From NCBI RefSeq assembly GCF_022829515.1, contig NZ_JAKSYL010000190.1, positions 1-59,733 on the forward strand: 59,733 bases of DNA, written 5' to 3'. The position numbers and the translations under genes were made by a program. This DNA comes from Methylobacterium sp. J-048 (GTDB lineage: Bacteria; Pseudomonadota; Alphaproteobacteria; Rhizobiales; Beijerinckiaceae). How positions within the stretch are numbered: position 1 is the stretch's first letter; every line of letters begins with the position of its first letter. Positions 1-8,368 of this stretch are shown piece after piece. The notes beneath the pieces were generated by a model. It was given only the letters and a program-made list of their open reading frames with translations. It was not told where the DNA came from and did no database searches.

Positions 1-156
1 AACCGGTGGGGTCGGAAAGATTTTCTCAGCGATGCCTTCGTCTGCGCACTCGGTCCGCGGTGCGCCGAATCCATCCCCGGCGCATCCAGACTCATCCAGC
101 AGAAACCGCGACTGCCCCCCACAGCCGAAGCGGTCTTGCCAAGATCAAGCAAGCCC

Positions 157-429
157 TCAGTGAAGCAAAAAATCCCCCGATACGGCCCGTAGCTCGGCCG
201 GCTTCAGGAGCTGGCAATGCATCACCTTCACGGAATGCACGGGGCCGTCGAGCTGCTCCTGCCAGAACGCCAGGAACTTCTTCAATTCGGGGAGATGGGG
301 GAACAGGTCGAGCTGCTGCCAGACGAAGGTCTGGAGAAGATGCGGATAATCGGGAAGGTGATAGAAGATCTCTGCTGTCGTCAGGCTGTAGCCGTCGATC
401 CAGGACGGACGCTTTTTCGCAGTTGCCAT
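157..429 (-). CDS. usg: Usg family protein
   Basis: This gene encodes a 90-residue acidic Usg-type protein. The core GYSLTTAEIFYHLPDYPHLL, then FVWQQLDLFP, the HSVKV block and the closing KPAELRAV stretch are the family hallmarks seen throughout Alphaproteobacteria. In Caulobacter a relative lies by the trp genes, but the biochemical role is unknown and no trp gene is visible here. I start at the internal Met (MATAKKRPSW) because it matches the usual family length; an in-frame Met four codons upstream is possible. It faces the same way as the ABC transporter to its right but is separated by about 165 bp, so it is probably a separate unit. Confidence 0.85.
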   Translation of the reverse strand: MATAKKRPSWIDGYSLTTAEIFYHLPDYPHLLQTFVWQQLDLFPHLPELKKFLAFWQEQLDGPVHSVKVMHCQLLKPAELRAVSGDFLLH

Positions 430-595
430 CACCCAACTCACTCAAGCCGGTTGACCGAGGCGTCAGGCTAACTCGGGCGGTTTGCCGCCTCAAGGAAACG
501 GTTCGCCATATTCCCTCGTGTCGGCAGGTGCTTATGCCACTCCGGGCCCTCTCGGACGTGAAGGCTTGCCGGGGAAGGCCCGGTGAGCGCCGCCG

Positions 596-1408
596 TCAGC
601 CGGCGCGGAGTTCCTCGACGATCTGCCGCTTGAGCCGGCCGAAGCGCGCGTCGGTCAGAAGCGCCTCGTAGTGGCGCGGCCGGCCGAACGGGACCGCGAT
701 CTCGCGGGCGACGCGCCCGGGCCGCCCGCTCAGGACCAGGATGCGGTCGGCCAGGAACAGCGCCTCCTCGATGTCGTGGGTGACGAACAGCACCGTCGCG
801 CCAGTCGCCTCCCGGGCGATCAGCAATTGCTCCTGCATCGCGAGCCGCGTCTGGGCGTCCAGCGCCCCGAAGGGCTCGTCCATGAGTAGGATGCGTGGCT
901 CCGAGATCCAGGCCCGGGCGATGGCCACGCGCTGGCGCATGCCGCCGGACAGCTCGTAGGGGGCGTGGTTCTCGAAGCCGTCGAGGCCCATCAGGGCGAT
1001 CAGGCGGGCCGCCCGGGGGCGGTAGAGCGCGGCTGGCACGCCCGCGAGGCGGGGCGCGAAGGTGATGTTGTCGAACACCGACAGCCAGGGGAACAGAAGC
1101 GCCTCTTGGAACACGATGCCCCGGTCCGGGCCGGGCTCTCCGACCGGACCGCCCTCGACGACGATGCGCCCCTCGGTGGGCTGCTCGAAGCCGCAGAGCA
1201 GGTCCAGCACGCTGGACTTGCCGCAGTCGCTGGGTCCCAGCAGGCAGACGAACTCGCCCTCCCGAATGGCGAAGGAGAGATGCTCCAGGGCCGCGGTGAC
1301 GCGCCCCGTCCGCCCGTCGACGAAGCGCTTCGCCACATCCTCCACGACGATCAGCGGCGCGGGGAGCGGCGCCCGGCGATCGGGCGCGATCAAGACCTGC
1401 AGGTTCAC
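596..1408 (-). CDS. ABC transporter ATP-binding protein, SsuB/TauB/NrtD type
   Basis: This is the 270-residue ATPase of a nitrate/sulfonate/taurine-type importer, last gene of a three-gene minus-strand operon. Visible motifs are Walker A at residues 58-65, signature LSGGM at 153-157, Walker B ILLMDEP at 173-179 and the switch THDIEEA. Walker A reads GPSDCGKS, so Asp replaces the usual fourth-position Gly of GPSGCGKS. This is unusual and could weaken nucleotide binding or be a sequencing error. The start lies 3 bp after the permease stop, consistent with translational coupling. The substrate cannot be read from sequence; sulfonate, taurine or a pyrimidine precursor are the usual options in this family. 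Confidence 0.88.
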   Translation of the reverse strand: MNLQVLIAPDRRAPLPAPLIVVEDVAKRFVDGRTGRVTAALEHLSFAIREGEFVCLLGPSDCGKSSVLDLLCGFEQPTEGRIVVEGGPVGEPGPDRGIVFQEALLFPWLSVFDNITFAPRLAGVPAALYRPRAARLIALMGLDGFENHAPYELSGGMRQRVAIARAWISEPRILLMDEPFGALDAQTRLAMQEQLLIAREATGATVLFVTHDIEEALFLADRILVLSGRPGRVAREIAVPFGRPRHYEALLTDARFGRLKRQIVEELRAG

Positions 1409-1411
1409 GGA

Positions 1412-2191
1412 TCAGCTCCTGCCGGCCCAGGGCGTGGCCCAGCGCTGAAGCCCGACGAGGGCGAGATCGAGCCCGTAGCCGGTGGCGCCCAGAAGTACGA
1501 TGCCGAGCATGACCACGTCGGTGCGCAGATAGGCGCCGGCGTTGACGACCATCCAGCCCAGGCCGGCCTCCGAAGCGATCATCTCGGCGGCGATCAGGGT
1601 GGTCCAGCCGATGCCGAAGGCGAGCCGGACGGTCACGAACAGGTCGGGCAGGATCGCCGGCAAGATCACGAACCGGAACATCGTGAATCCACGCGCACCG
1701 AGCGCGCGCGCCGCCCGCAATTGCTGCCGCCGGATCTGGCTCACGGCCGCCGCCGCCCCGACGACGATGGTCAGGACGGTGGACAGGTAGATCAGCAGGA
1801 TCTTGGAGGTCTCGCCGATGCCGAACCAGAGCACCACCAGGGGGATCAGGGCGAGCTTCGGCAGCGGGCGCAGGAACTGGACGAACGGGTCGACCAGCGC
1901 ACCGAGGACCGGTGCCATGCCCATGGCGATGCCGAGCGGGATGCCGATGACGATCGCGGCGCCGAAGCCGGCCAGCGATCGCGCGAGGCTGAGCAGCAGA
2001 TGGTCCCGGAGGGGCGTCTGCCGGTAGCCGTCGCGCATCAGGTCCGCCGCCGTCGCGAGAATCTCCGAGGGCGGCGGTACGAGCAGCGTGTCGACCAGCG
2101 ACAGGCGGGACGCCGCCTCCCAGACGAAGAGCATGAGCAGCACCGACGCCGCACCGAGCAGGGCACGGTGGAGGAGCGAGAGCCGGCTCAC
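1412..2191 (-). CDS. ABC transporter permease, SsuC/TauC type
   Basis: This is the inner-membrane permease of the same importer, 259 residues and of BPD_transp_1 type. Hydrophobic segments run from LLMLFVWEAA near the N-terminus to a C-terminal helix in the VMLGIVLLGATGYGLD stretch. The family core PLPKLALIPLVVLWFGIGE, followed by the cytoplasmic EAA-like loop RAARALGARGFTMFR, is clear. The start chosen is GTG at 2191, which gives a four-base GTGA overlap with the stop of the binding-protein gene. The open frame continues far upstream, but that part is out-of-phase read-through of the binding-protein gene and is not protein-like. Confidence 0.87.
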   Translation of the reverse strand: MSRLSLLHRALLGAASVLLMLFVWEAASRLSLVDTLLVPPPSEILATAADLMRDGYRQTPLRDHLLLSLARSLAGFGAAIVIGIPLGIAMGMAPVLGALVDPFVQFLRPLPKLALIPLVVLWFGIGETSKILLIYLSTVLTIVVGAAAAVSQIRRQQLRAARALGARGFTMFRFVILPAILPDLFVTVRLAFGIGWTTLIAAEMIASEAGLGWMVVNAGAYLRTDVVMLGIVLLGATGYGLDLALVGLQRWATPWAGRS

Positions 2192-3231
2192 GCGGGGAAG
2201 GCGCGGTTGAGCAAGCCGTAGTTCACGAACGGCCCGAAGGAGGCCGGAATGCCGCCGCGCTTGATCTCGCCGGTCTCCGCCAGGAAGTCGGCGGTGTCCG
2301 AGAGCGCCTTGAGGAACGGCGCGCCGCTCGCCGTCGCCGTGCGGCCCCAGTATTTCGGGCTCAGCTGCTCCTGAAACGTCGGATAGGACAGGCCGGCCAG
2401 CGTGTCCCGCACGGCCTCGAAGGGCGCGCCGAAATCCTCGGCCAAGGTTCGGGCGACGCCCTCGGGATCCGCCCGGTAGCGATCGAACTGGGCCTGTACG
2501 GTCCGCAACCACGTGACCACGGTCTCAGGGAAGCGCTGCGCGAAGTCCGTCCGCACCACCGCCGAGTTCCAGAAGAAGAAGCCGTGCGGCTGAAGATCAC
2601 CGGAGACGAGGAGCTGCCGTCCGCCCGAACCGAGCAGGTCGCCCCAGAACGGCCCGTTGATGTAGGTGCCGTCGATGTCGCCGCGTTTCCAGGCGGCGAT
2701 CGTCTCCGGCTGGCCGAGGGGCAGGCGCTTGATCTTCGCGGGATCGAGGCGGTTGATCCGGATCACCGCCTCCAGCGCGAAGGCCATGGTGGAGGACGGC
2801 GCCACGGCGATGCGCTTGCCCTCCAGCTGCTTGATCTGCGTGATCTCAGGCCTGACCACGAGGCGTTCGCTGGTCGCCACCACCTCGGGCGAGCCGAGGA
2901 TCTGGATCGGCAGCCCACGGGATAGGCCCGCCGCGATCGGCGTGCTGCCGAAGATCGCGAAGTCGAGCTTGCCGGCGGCGAGCAGCTGCAGGGCCGGACC
3001 GCCCGACGGAAACAGAATCCACTCGACCGGCGCGCCGAGCGCGGTCTCGAACGCGCGGTCATGCTTGCCGATCACCCAGGCCCGGGGGGCCGTCAGATAG
3101 CCGATCCGGACCACCGAAGGCCTCGTACCCTGCTGGGCGCCGCCGATGACCGGCAGGGCCACGGCCCCGAGCGCGCCCGCGCCGAACGCCAGCGCGCGGC
3201 GGCGGGACAGGGTCGTGAGATCGCGTGTCAT
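2188..3231 (-). CDS. ABC transporter substrate-binding protein, SsuA/TauA type, Tat-exported
   Basis: This is the periplasmic binding protein of the importer, 347 residues. The N-terminus TLSRRRALAFGAGALGAV is a twin-arginine leader ending near GGAQQG. It is followed by the NMT1/SsuA-like fold: VRIGYLTAPRAW, then the FPSGGPALQLLAAGKLDFA block and the EGKRIAVAPSSTMA block. I start at ATG 3231, just ahead of the Tat motif; the frame is open for another 65 codons but that extension is not leader-like. It is the first gene of the operon, and the region upstream of 3231 must hold the promoter. The specificity is unknown, with aliphatic sulfonate-like substrates most typical. Confidence 0.85.
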   Translation of the reverse strand: MTRDLTTLSRRRALAFGAGALGAVALPVIGGAQQGTRPSVVRIGYLTAPRAWVIGKHDRAFETALGAPVEWILFPSGGPALQLLAAGKLDFAIFGSTPIAAGLSRGLPIQILGSPEVVATSERLVVRPEITQIKQLEGKRIAVAPSSTMAFALEAVIRINRLDPAKIKRLPLGQPETIAAWKRGDIDGTYINGPFWGDLLGSGGRQLLVSGDLQPHGFFFWNSAVVRTDFAQRFPETVVTWLRTVQAQFDRYRADPEGVARTLAEDFGAPFEAVRDTLAGLSYPTFQEQLSPKYWGRTATASGAPFLKALSDTADFLAETGEIKRGGIPASFGPFVNYGLLNRAFPA

Positions 3232-3741
3232 CGGGGCGTGCCTTGGAGAGTGACTTGGAGAACGCTCTGGGGGACGTGTCTTGGATGCGCAGGCACACCT
3301 GCCCACCCAGTTGCCGTCAGCAATCCCGGGCCCGCGATCGGGCGAGCCCGATGAAAGCGACCCTACTGCGGAAGACAACGCGAAAAAGCATCGGCGATAT
3401 TCTCGCCTCAACGCGTCCAAGGTCAACAGAATGTGTGCTTTAAATCAAGCGGCCAAGCTGGAAATCCCTGCCCCGACGGGATCTGTATTTGGCATGCTCT
3501 TCTCCCGGCGTCGCGTTACGCTTCGGGCGCGGATCGGTACCGCAGTTGCGCGGTCGAGTCCCGACGGGAACGCGACCGCCGGCTGGTCTTACCGACTTTG
3601 ATCGCATCAACGCGATCCTACAACTTAAGAGCACGGCGATCGTCCGATCGATCATCGTCGCCCACGCGAAGAAAATGGCCGGCGCAGCCAAAAGCCGGGA
3701 ACGTGATAATCTGCGCCCTTCCATCCACAGAGGTGCCGGTT

Positions 3742-4965
3742 TTGCCAACGGATCGTATCGTCCTGACCGAGAACATCGCGTCCACGGCCCGTCAGGTCTT
3801 CGCGCAGGCGGGCCTCGACGATGTCCAGCTGCTGACGCACGCCATCACGCTGCCCGACGCGCAGCGCCTCGCCGACACCAACGTGCTCGGAATCCGCTCG
3901 CGCACCCAGATCACCCCGGCGCTTCTCGACGCGCTGCCCAACCTGACCGCGATCGGCTGCTTCAGCGTCGGCACCAACCAGGTCGATCTCGAGAGCGCCC
4001 GGATCCGTGGCCTGCCGGTCTTCAACGCACCGTTCTCGAACACGCGCAGCGTCGCCGAACTGACGATCGGCGAGATCGTCATGCTGCTCCGGCGCATCCT
4101 GCCCCGCTCGGCCTCCGCCCACGCGGGCGGCTGGGACAAGTCGGCTTCGGGATCCTTCGAGGTCCGCGGCAAGACGCTCGGGATCGTCGGCTACGGCAAT
4201 ATCGGCTCGCAGCTATCCAACCTCGCCGAGGCGATGGGCATGCGGGTCATCTTCCACGACCTGACCGACAAGCTGCGGCACGGGAACACCGAGCCCGTGG
4301 AGAGCCTGGACAGCCTGCTCGCCGCCAGCGACGTCGTCAGCCTGCACGTCCCCGAGACGCCCGCGACCCACGGGCTGATGAGCGCGGACCGCATCCGGTC
4401 GATGAAGCCCGGCGCCTACCTGATCAACAATAGCCGCGGGACGGTGGTGGATCTGGAGGCCCTGGCGCAGGCGTTGCGGGACGGGCGGCTGGGCGGCGCA
4501 GCGATCGACGTCTTCCCGGTCGAGCCGAAATCCAACGCGGAGCGCTTCGTCTCGCCGCTTCAGGGCCTCCCGAACGTCATCCTCACCCCGCATGTCGGCG
4601 GGTCCACCGAGGAGGCGCAGGACCGGATCGGCGCGGAAGTCGCCCGCAAGCTGGTCGATTACGCGCAGACCGGCTCCACCCTCGGCGCCGTCAACTTCCC
4701 GCAGGTGCAGCTGCCGCCGCGCCTCTCCGGGGCGCGCTTCCTCCACGTGCACCGGAACGTGCCGGGCGTCCTGGGCAAGATCAACGCGATCTTCTCGAGC
4801 CGCGCGCTCAACATCGATGCGCAGTACCTGCAGACCGACGGGGAATTCGGCTACGTCGTCGTGGATGCGTCGGTGCAGCTGCCGGAGGCGGCCGCGGTTC
4901 TCCAGGCGCTTCGGAGCATCGACGGCACGGTGCGCGCGCGGCACCTCGCGCAGCGGGCCGGGTAA
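3742..4965 (+). CDS. serA: D-3-phosphoglycerate dehydrogenase
   Basis: This enzyme oxidises 3-phosphoglycerate to 3-phosphohydroxypyruvate, the first step of serine synthesis. The protein is about 407 residues, similar to short SerA enzymes. The N-terminal substrate domain has SRTQITPALLDALPNL. The Rossmann motif is GIVGYGNIGSQ, the catalytic Arg lies in NNSRGTVVD, the His in PHVGGSTEEAQ, and a C-terminal ACT domain follows (HRNVPGVLGKINAIF). No ATG is near the conserved N-terminus. I choose TTG at 3742 because AGAGG lies about eight bases upstream; GTG at 3733 is the alternative and adds three residues. In methylotrophs this feeds the serine cycle as well as biosynthesis, but that is inferred. 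Confidence 0.92.
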   Translation: MPTDRIVLTENIASTARQVFAQAGLDDVQLLTHAITLPDAQRLADTNVLGIRSRTQITPALLDALPNLTAIGCFSVGTNQVDLESARIRGLPVFNAPFSNTRSVAELTIGEIVMLLRRILPRSASAHAGGWDKSASGSFEVRGKTLGIVGYGNIGSQLSNLAEAMGMRVIFHDLTDKLRHGNTEPVESLDSLLAASDVVSLHVPETPATHGLMSADRIRSMKPGAYLINNSRGTVVDLEALAQALRDGRLGGAAIDVFPVEPKSNAERFVSPLQGLPNVILTPHVGGSTEEAQDRIGAEVARKLVDYAQTGSTLGAVNFPQVQLPPRLSGARFLHVHRNVPGVLGKINAIFSSRALNIDAQYLQTDGEFGYVVVDASVQLPEAAAVLQALRSIDGTVRARHLAQRAG

Positions 4966-4970
4966 GCAGC

Positions 4971-4990
4971 GCGGGCGAAAACCCGTCTTT
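4971..4990 (+). terminator. weak hairpin after serA
   Basis: CGGG and CCCG (4972-4975 and 4982-4985) can pair across a CGAAAA loop and are followed by TCTTT, five bases after the serA stop. The stem is only 4-5 bp, so this is at best a weak intrinsic terminator. Confidence 0.3.
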
Positions 4991-5181
4991 CCGCGACCGC
5001 GGCGCATATTCGGCGGCGCGCTGAAGCTTTGCTTTCCTGAATTCAAAATTTCTGGCAGCGTGTGAGGCCTCGAACGCGGGCGGAGCCGGTCTCCGCCGCC
5101 GTCCGGGACCGGGATCGTTCGTCGCGCAGCGCCGGGGCCGTCCGCGGCCGGCGCCGCGCGACGTCCAAGGGAGACCGTCAC

Positions 5182-6237
5182 ATGCCGCTGCCATCGTCGG
5201 GGCCACGCTCGACCCTGACCTCCCTCGCCGTCATCGCGGCGGTCTGCGCCGGCGCGACCGGCGCATTCGCCTACACCGCGGGCTGGCTCTCGCCCGGCCG
5301 CCTGACACCGACGAAGCTCGTCGACGCGCTCGCGCCGCCGACGGGGCCGGTTCCCGGGTATCGGCGCAACCACGCCAAGGGCATCTGCTTCACCGGCATG
5401 TTCGAGGCCAACGGCAACGGGACCGCGCTGTCTCGGGCCCGGGCGTTCGAGACCGGGCGCCATCCGACCCTGGGGCGGTTCAACCTCGGCACCCCCAATC
5501 CCGACGCGCCGGACGCCACCGTCCGGGTGCGGGGCCTGGGGCTGCAGATCGCGACGGAGGACGGTGCGGTGTGGCGCGCCGCCATGATCAACGCGCCGGT
5601 CTTCCCGGTCTCCAACCCGGAGGCCTTCTATGCCCTGCTGCGGGTGCCCGCGAGCCAGGAGCCGAACGCGATGGCGGCCTTCGTCGCCGCGCATCCGGAA
5701 TTCGCCCCGTTCGGCGCCTGGGCCAAGAGCCCCGACTGGACCGCGAGCTACGCGCAGGAGCCCTACAACAGCCTCGACGCCTTCCTGTTCATCAACGCGT
5801 CGGGCGCCGAGCAGGCCGTGCGCTGGTCGTTCCGTCCGCAGGCGCAGGCCGAGCGGATCGCGCCCGAGGACCTCGCCAAGCGCGGCGAGGCCTATCTGGA
5901 GCGGGAGATCACCGAGCGGGTCGCGGCCGCGCCGCAGCGCTGGAGCCTGATCCTCACCGTCGCCGAGCCCGGCGACCCGACCGCGGATCCGAGCCGCGCC
6001 TGGCCGGAGGGACGGCGCAGCGTCGAGGCCGGCACCCTGGTGGTCGAGCGCATCGAGCCCGAGGCGGACGGCCCGTGCCGCGACATCAACTTCGATCCGA
6101 CGATCCTGCCGGACGGCATCCGGGTCTCCGACGACCCGTTCCCGGCGGCGCGCTCGGCGGCCTACGCGCGATCCTACGATCTGCGCACCGCCGAGGCGAA
6201 GGATTATCCCGAGCGCACGTCGGAGGCGAGGCGATGA
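5182..6237 (+). CDS. catalase-family peroxidase, membrane-anchored or exported (SrpA-like)
   Basis: This is a 351-residue heme peroxidase of the small catalase branch (SrpA type), much shorter than true catalases at about 480. The N-terminal hydrophobic stretch TSLAVIAAVCAGATGAFAY suggests an uncleaved anchor or signal. The conserved heme-pocket histidine lies in RRNHAKG, and the C-terminal YARSYDLRT likely carries the proximal tyrosine. The start is ATG 5182, preceded by AAGGGAGA at good spacing. The stop overlaps the next gene by ATGA, so this gene and the cytochrome b561 are translationally coupled. The likely role is extracytoplasmic peroxide reduction, fed with electrons by the cytochrome. 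Confidence 0.85.
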   Translation: MPLPSSGPRSTLTSLAVIAAVCAGATGAFAYTAGWLSPGRLTPTKLVDALAPPTGPVPGYRRNHAKGICFTGMFEANGNGTALSRARAFETGRHPTLGRFNLGTPNPDAPDATVRVRGLGLQIATEDGAVWRAAMINAPVFPVSNPEAFYALLRVPASQEPNAMAAFVAAHPEFAPFGAWAKSPDWTASYAQEPYNSLDAFLFINASGAEQAVRWSFRPQAQAERIAPEDLAKRGEAYLEREITERVAAAPQRWSLILTVAEPGDPTADPSRAWPEGRRSVEAGTLVVERIEPEADGPCRDINFDPTILPDGIRVSDDPFPAARSAAYARSYDLRTAEAKDYPERTSEARR

Positions 6238-6794
6238 CGACCGAACAGAAGCGCTTCACAGGCGGCCAAAGGCTCCTGCACTGGTCGATGGCCGTGTGCA
6301 TCATCGCGATGTTCTTCATCGGGGTCGGCATGGTCTCGACGATCATGCCGACATACGTGCCGCTGCTGGCGACCCATAAGACCCTGGGTGTGGCGATCTT
6401 CGTCCTCGCCCTCGTCCGCCTGGCGGTGCGGGCCCGGAGCGGGGCGCCGCCCCTGCCGGCGGACCTGCCGGCCCCGATGAAGCTCGCCGCGCACCTGTCC
6501 CATTACGGGCTCTACGGGCTGATGTTCGCCCTGCCGCTGCTCGGATGGGCGATGCTGTCGGCCGGCGTCTACCCGGTCGTGCTCTACGGCGACATCCGGC
6601 TGCCCGCGATCCTACCGCAGAACGCCGCGCTCCATACGCTGCTCTGGAACGCGCATTCCTACCTCGCCTTCGCGTTCTTCGCCCTGGTGCTGACCCATGT
6701 CGCGGCGGCGCTGTTCCACGCGCTGGTTCGCCGGGACGGCGTCTTCGAGGCGATGGCCCCCGTCGGATCGCGGACCGGCGCGTCCCCCCGGTGA
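6234..6794 (+). CDS. cytochrome b561-family membrane protein
   Basis: This is a 186-residue four-helix di-heme b561 protein of bacterial CybB type. Helices are at IIAMFFIGVGMV, the ATHKTLGVAIFVLALVRL segment, LYGLMFALPLLGWAML and AFAFFALVLTHVAAALFHAL. Candidate heme ligands are the His of LLHWS, ATHKT, NAHSY and LTHV. It moves electrons from the quinone pool towards the periplasm. The ATGA overlap with the catalase-like gene upstream suggests it is that enzyme's dedicated electron donor, which is inferred from context. It ends about 90 bp before the convergent PH-domain gene. Confidence 0.87.
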   Translation: MTTEQKRFTGGQRLLHWSMAVCIIAMFFIGVGMVSTIMPTYVPLLATHKTLGVAIFVLALVRLAVRARSGAPPLPADLPAPMKLAAHLSHYGLYGLMFALPLLGWAMLSAGVYPVVLYGDIRLPAILPQNAALHTLLWNAHSYLAFAFFALVLTHVAAALFHALVRRDGVFEAMAPVGSRTGASPR

Positions 6795-6834
6795 GCCGGC
6801 GTCCGGCGGTCGGGACGAGGCTCTAGGCATCACC

Positions 6835-6859
6835 CCGAAAGGTGGTTGCCGGCTTTCGG
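6835..6859. terminator. hairpin between convergent genes
   Basis: CCGAAAG at 6835-6841 pairs with CTTTCGG at 6853-6859 (7 bp, 11-base loop) and is followed by AAAAA on the + strand. It sits between the convergent cytochrome b561 and PH-domain genes. On neither strand is the stem followed by a U-tract, so termination is plausible but not canonical. Confidence 0.35.
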
Positions 6860-6884
6860 AAAAAGGCGATGCAAAACCAAAGGC

Positions 6885-7262
6885 CTAGCGCAGCACGCCC
6901 TCCGCCAGGGCGCGCTGGATGCCGTGCACGTCGGTCCCCTTCTTCAGGGTGCGCTCGATCGGCTGAGGCGTGCCCGAGACCCAGATCTTGAGCTCGGCGT
7001 CGAGGTCGAAGGTGCCGGCCGTCTCCACCGAGAAGCGGACCACCGCCCGGTAGGGAATCGAGGTGAATTCGACCTTGCTGCCGGTGACGCCCTGCACGTC
7101 GATCAGGATGATCCGCCGCTCCGTGAACACGAACACGTCGCGGATGATCTTGAAGGCCAGGCGCGCCGTCTCGCCGTCGATCAGGATGCCCGCGAGCCGC
7201 CGCTCGAGGGATGCGGCGTCGACCTCGCTGCCGTGGCCCAGCAATCCGTCGAGGAGTCCCAT
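6885..7262 (-). CDS. PH domain-containing protein (bPH_1/YvbH-like)
   Basis: This is a 125-residue protein consisting of one bacterial PH-like domain. The diagnostic run is FVFTERRIILIDVQGVTGSK, then the EFTSIPYRAVVRFSVETAG segment with a matching acidic strand (DLDAELKIWVSG). Bacterial PH domains form oligomeric rings in structural work, but no cellular function is established. The start is ATG 7262 (MGLLDGLLG, the usual family N-terminus) rather than GTG two codons earlier. It lies about 110 bp downstream of pobR on the same strand, probably as an independent unit. Confidence 0.85.
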   Translation of the reverse strand: MGLLDGLLGHGSEVDAASLERRLAGILIDGETARLAFKIIRDVFVFTERRIILIDVQGVTGSKVEFTSIPYRAVVRFSVETAGTFDLDAELKIWVSGTPQPIERTLKKGTDVHGIQRALAEGVLR

Positions 7263-7371
7263 GCCCACCGCTCGCCGTCGCCCGCTTCGGGCGGCAGCAT
7301 GCCGGCCGGGCTCCGCTTCGGCAACAGGACGCGCGCTTTCAGCTCTGGCCCGCCGCCCCAGCCGCGCGGGC

Positions 7372-8235
7372 TCACGCGCCGTTGCGGAAGGCCGAGGGCG
7401 TCATGCCGACCGCGCGGGCGAAGAACCGTGAGAAATAGGCCGGATCCTGGAAGCCCAGCGCGTAGGCGATCTCGGAGACTGGCAGCGTCGAGTAGCGCAG
7501 GCCGCGCTTGGCTTCGAGGACGATCCGGTCGGCGATGAGCTGGCCGGGCGTGGTCTCGGCGACCGCCCGGCAGGCCGCGCGCAGCCGGCCCGGCGTGGTG
7601 CCGAGCCGGTCGCAATAGGTTTTGAGGTCGATGCCGGTCCGGAAGCTGGTCTCGACCTCCCTGCGAAAGTGGGCGACGATCCGCGTCTGGGCGGCGAGCT
7701 GCGTCGGCGCGCCTGCGCCGGCTTCGTCCATCAGCTGCGCCATCTCGACGAGAAGCAGCGTCAGACGGGCGGCCACGGCCGCGCTCCGGGCCGGGGCCGG
7801 CCGGGATTGCTCGGCCCAGAGCGCCTCGATCGCGGCGTCGAGACGGCTCGGCAGCGACAGCGCGAGGCGTCGCACCGAGCCGAACACGCCCGACAGGGTC
7901 TGCTCCTCGCGCGTCAGCGCCTGCAGGAACGTATCCGAGACGGACACGACCCGGCCTTCGCTGATCGTCTCGTAGACGAGGCCGTGCACGACGCCGGCCG
8001 GGATGATCAGCGCACAGGGCGCCGCGAACGCGGTCGCCTCCCCCTCGGCGGTCACGGTTCCATGCCCGTGCCGGATCAAGAAGATTTGGTGCAGGTCGGC
8101 ATGGGCGTGCGGCGTGATCCGCCAGGCCGCCGGCCGGCTGCGATCGTCCAGGTCTTCGACGTGCAGGAAGCGGTCGTCGATCGCCCGGGGCGGCTCGCCG
8201 TAGAGGAGATAGTGCGGGACGAGGGGTCTCGGCAT
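7372..8235 (-). CDS. pobR: AraC-family regulator PobR
   Basis: This is a 287-residue transcription activator with an N-terminal cupin-like sensor (PHYLLYGEPP, then WRITPHAHADLHQIFLIRHG) and a C-terminal AraC helix-turn-helix pair. Its second recognition motif is in the LPVSEIAYALGFQDPAYFSRFF segment. It is divergent from pobA with 133 bp between starts, the standard arrangement of the 4-hydroxybenzoate-responsive activator PobR. The start at ATG 8235 (MPRPLVPHY) aligns with the sensor domain; in-frame Met codons further upstream would extend into the shared promoter. It probably activates the whole pobA-pca operon on binding 4-hydroxybenzoate. Confidence 0.88.
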   Translation of the reverse strand: MPRPLVPHYLLYGEPPRAIDDRFLHVEDLDDRSRPAAWRITPHAHADLHQIFLIRHGHGTVTAEGEATAFAAPCALIIPAGVVHGLVYETISEGRVVSVSDTFLQALTREEQTLSGVFGSVRRLALSLPSRLDAAIEALWAEQSRPAPARSAAVAARLTLLLVEMAQLMDEAGAGAPTQLAAQTRIVAHFRREVETSFRTGIDLKTYCDRLGTTPGRLRAACRAVAETTPGQLIADRIVLEAKRGLRYSTLPVSEIAYALGFQDPAYFSRFFARAVGMTPSAFRNGA

Positions 8236-8331
8236 CGGCGGGGCGCGACTGGAATCGGTAAAAAAGTACAAGGGAATCGCGCGCATCTCCATCCACACGG
8301 CCCGCCCGCCCCGGCAAGATGCCTCCGGAGA

Positions 8332-8350
8332 CCGATCCGCCAGAGATCGG
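8332..8350. promoter_or_regulatory. inverted repeat in the pobR-pobA intergenic region
   Basis: CCGATC (8332-8337) and GATCGG (8345-8350) form a 6-bp inverted repeat 18 bp upstream of pobA, just ahead of a strong GGGAGGAAAC ribosome site. It could be part of a PobR operator or a 5' UTR hairpin. AraC proteins often bind direct repeats, so the assignment is tentative. Confidence 0.3.
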
Positions 8351-8368
8351 CCCGAATCGGGAGGAAAC

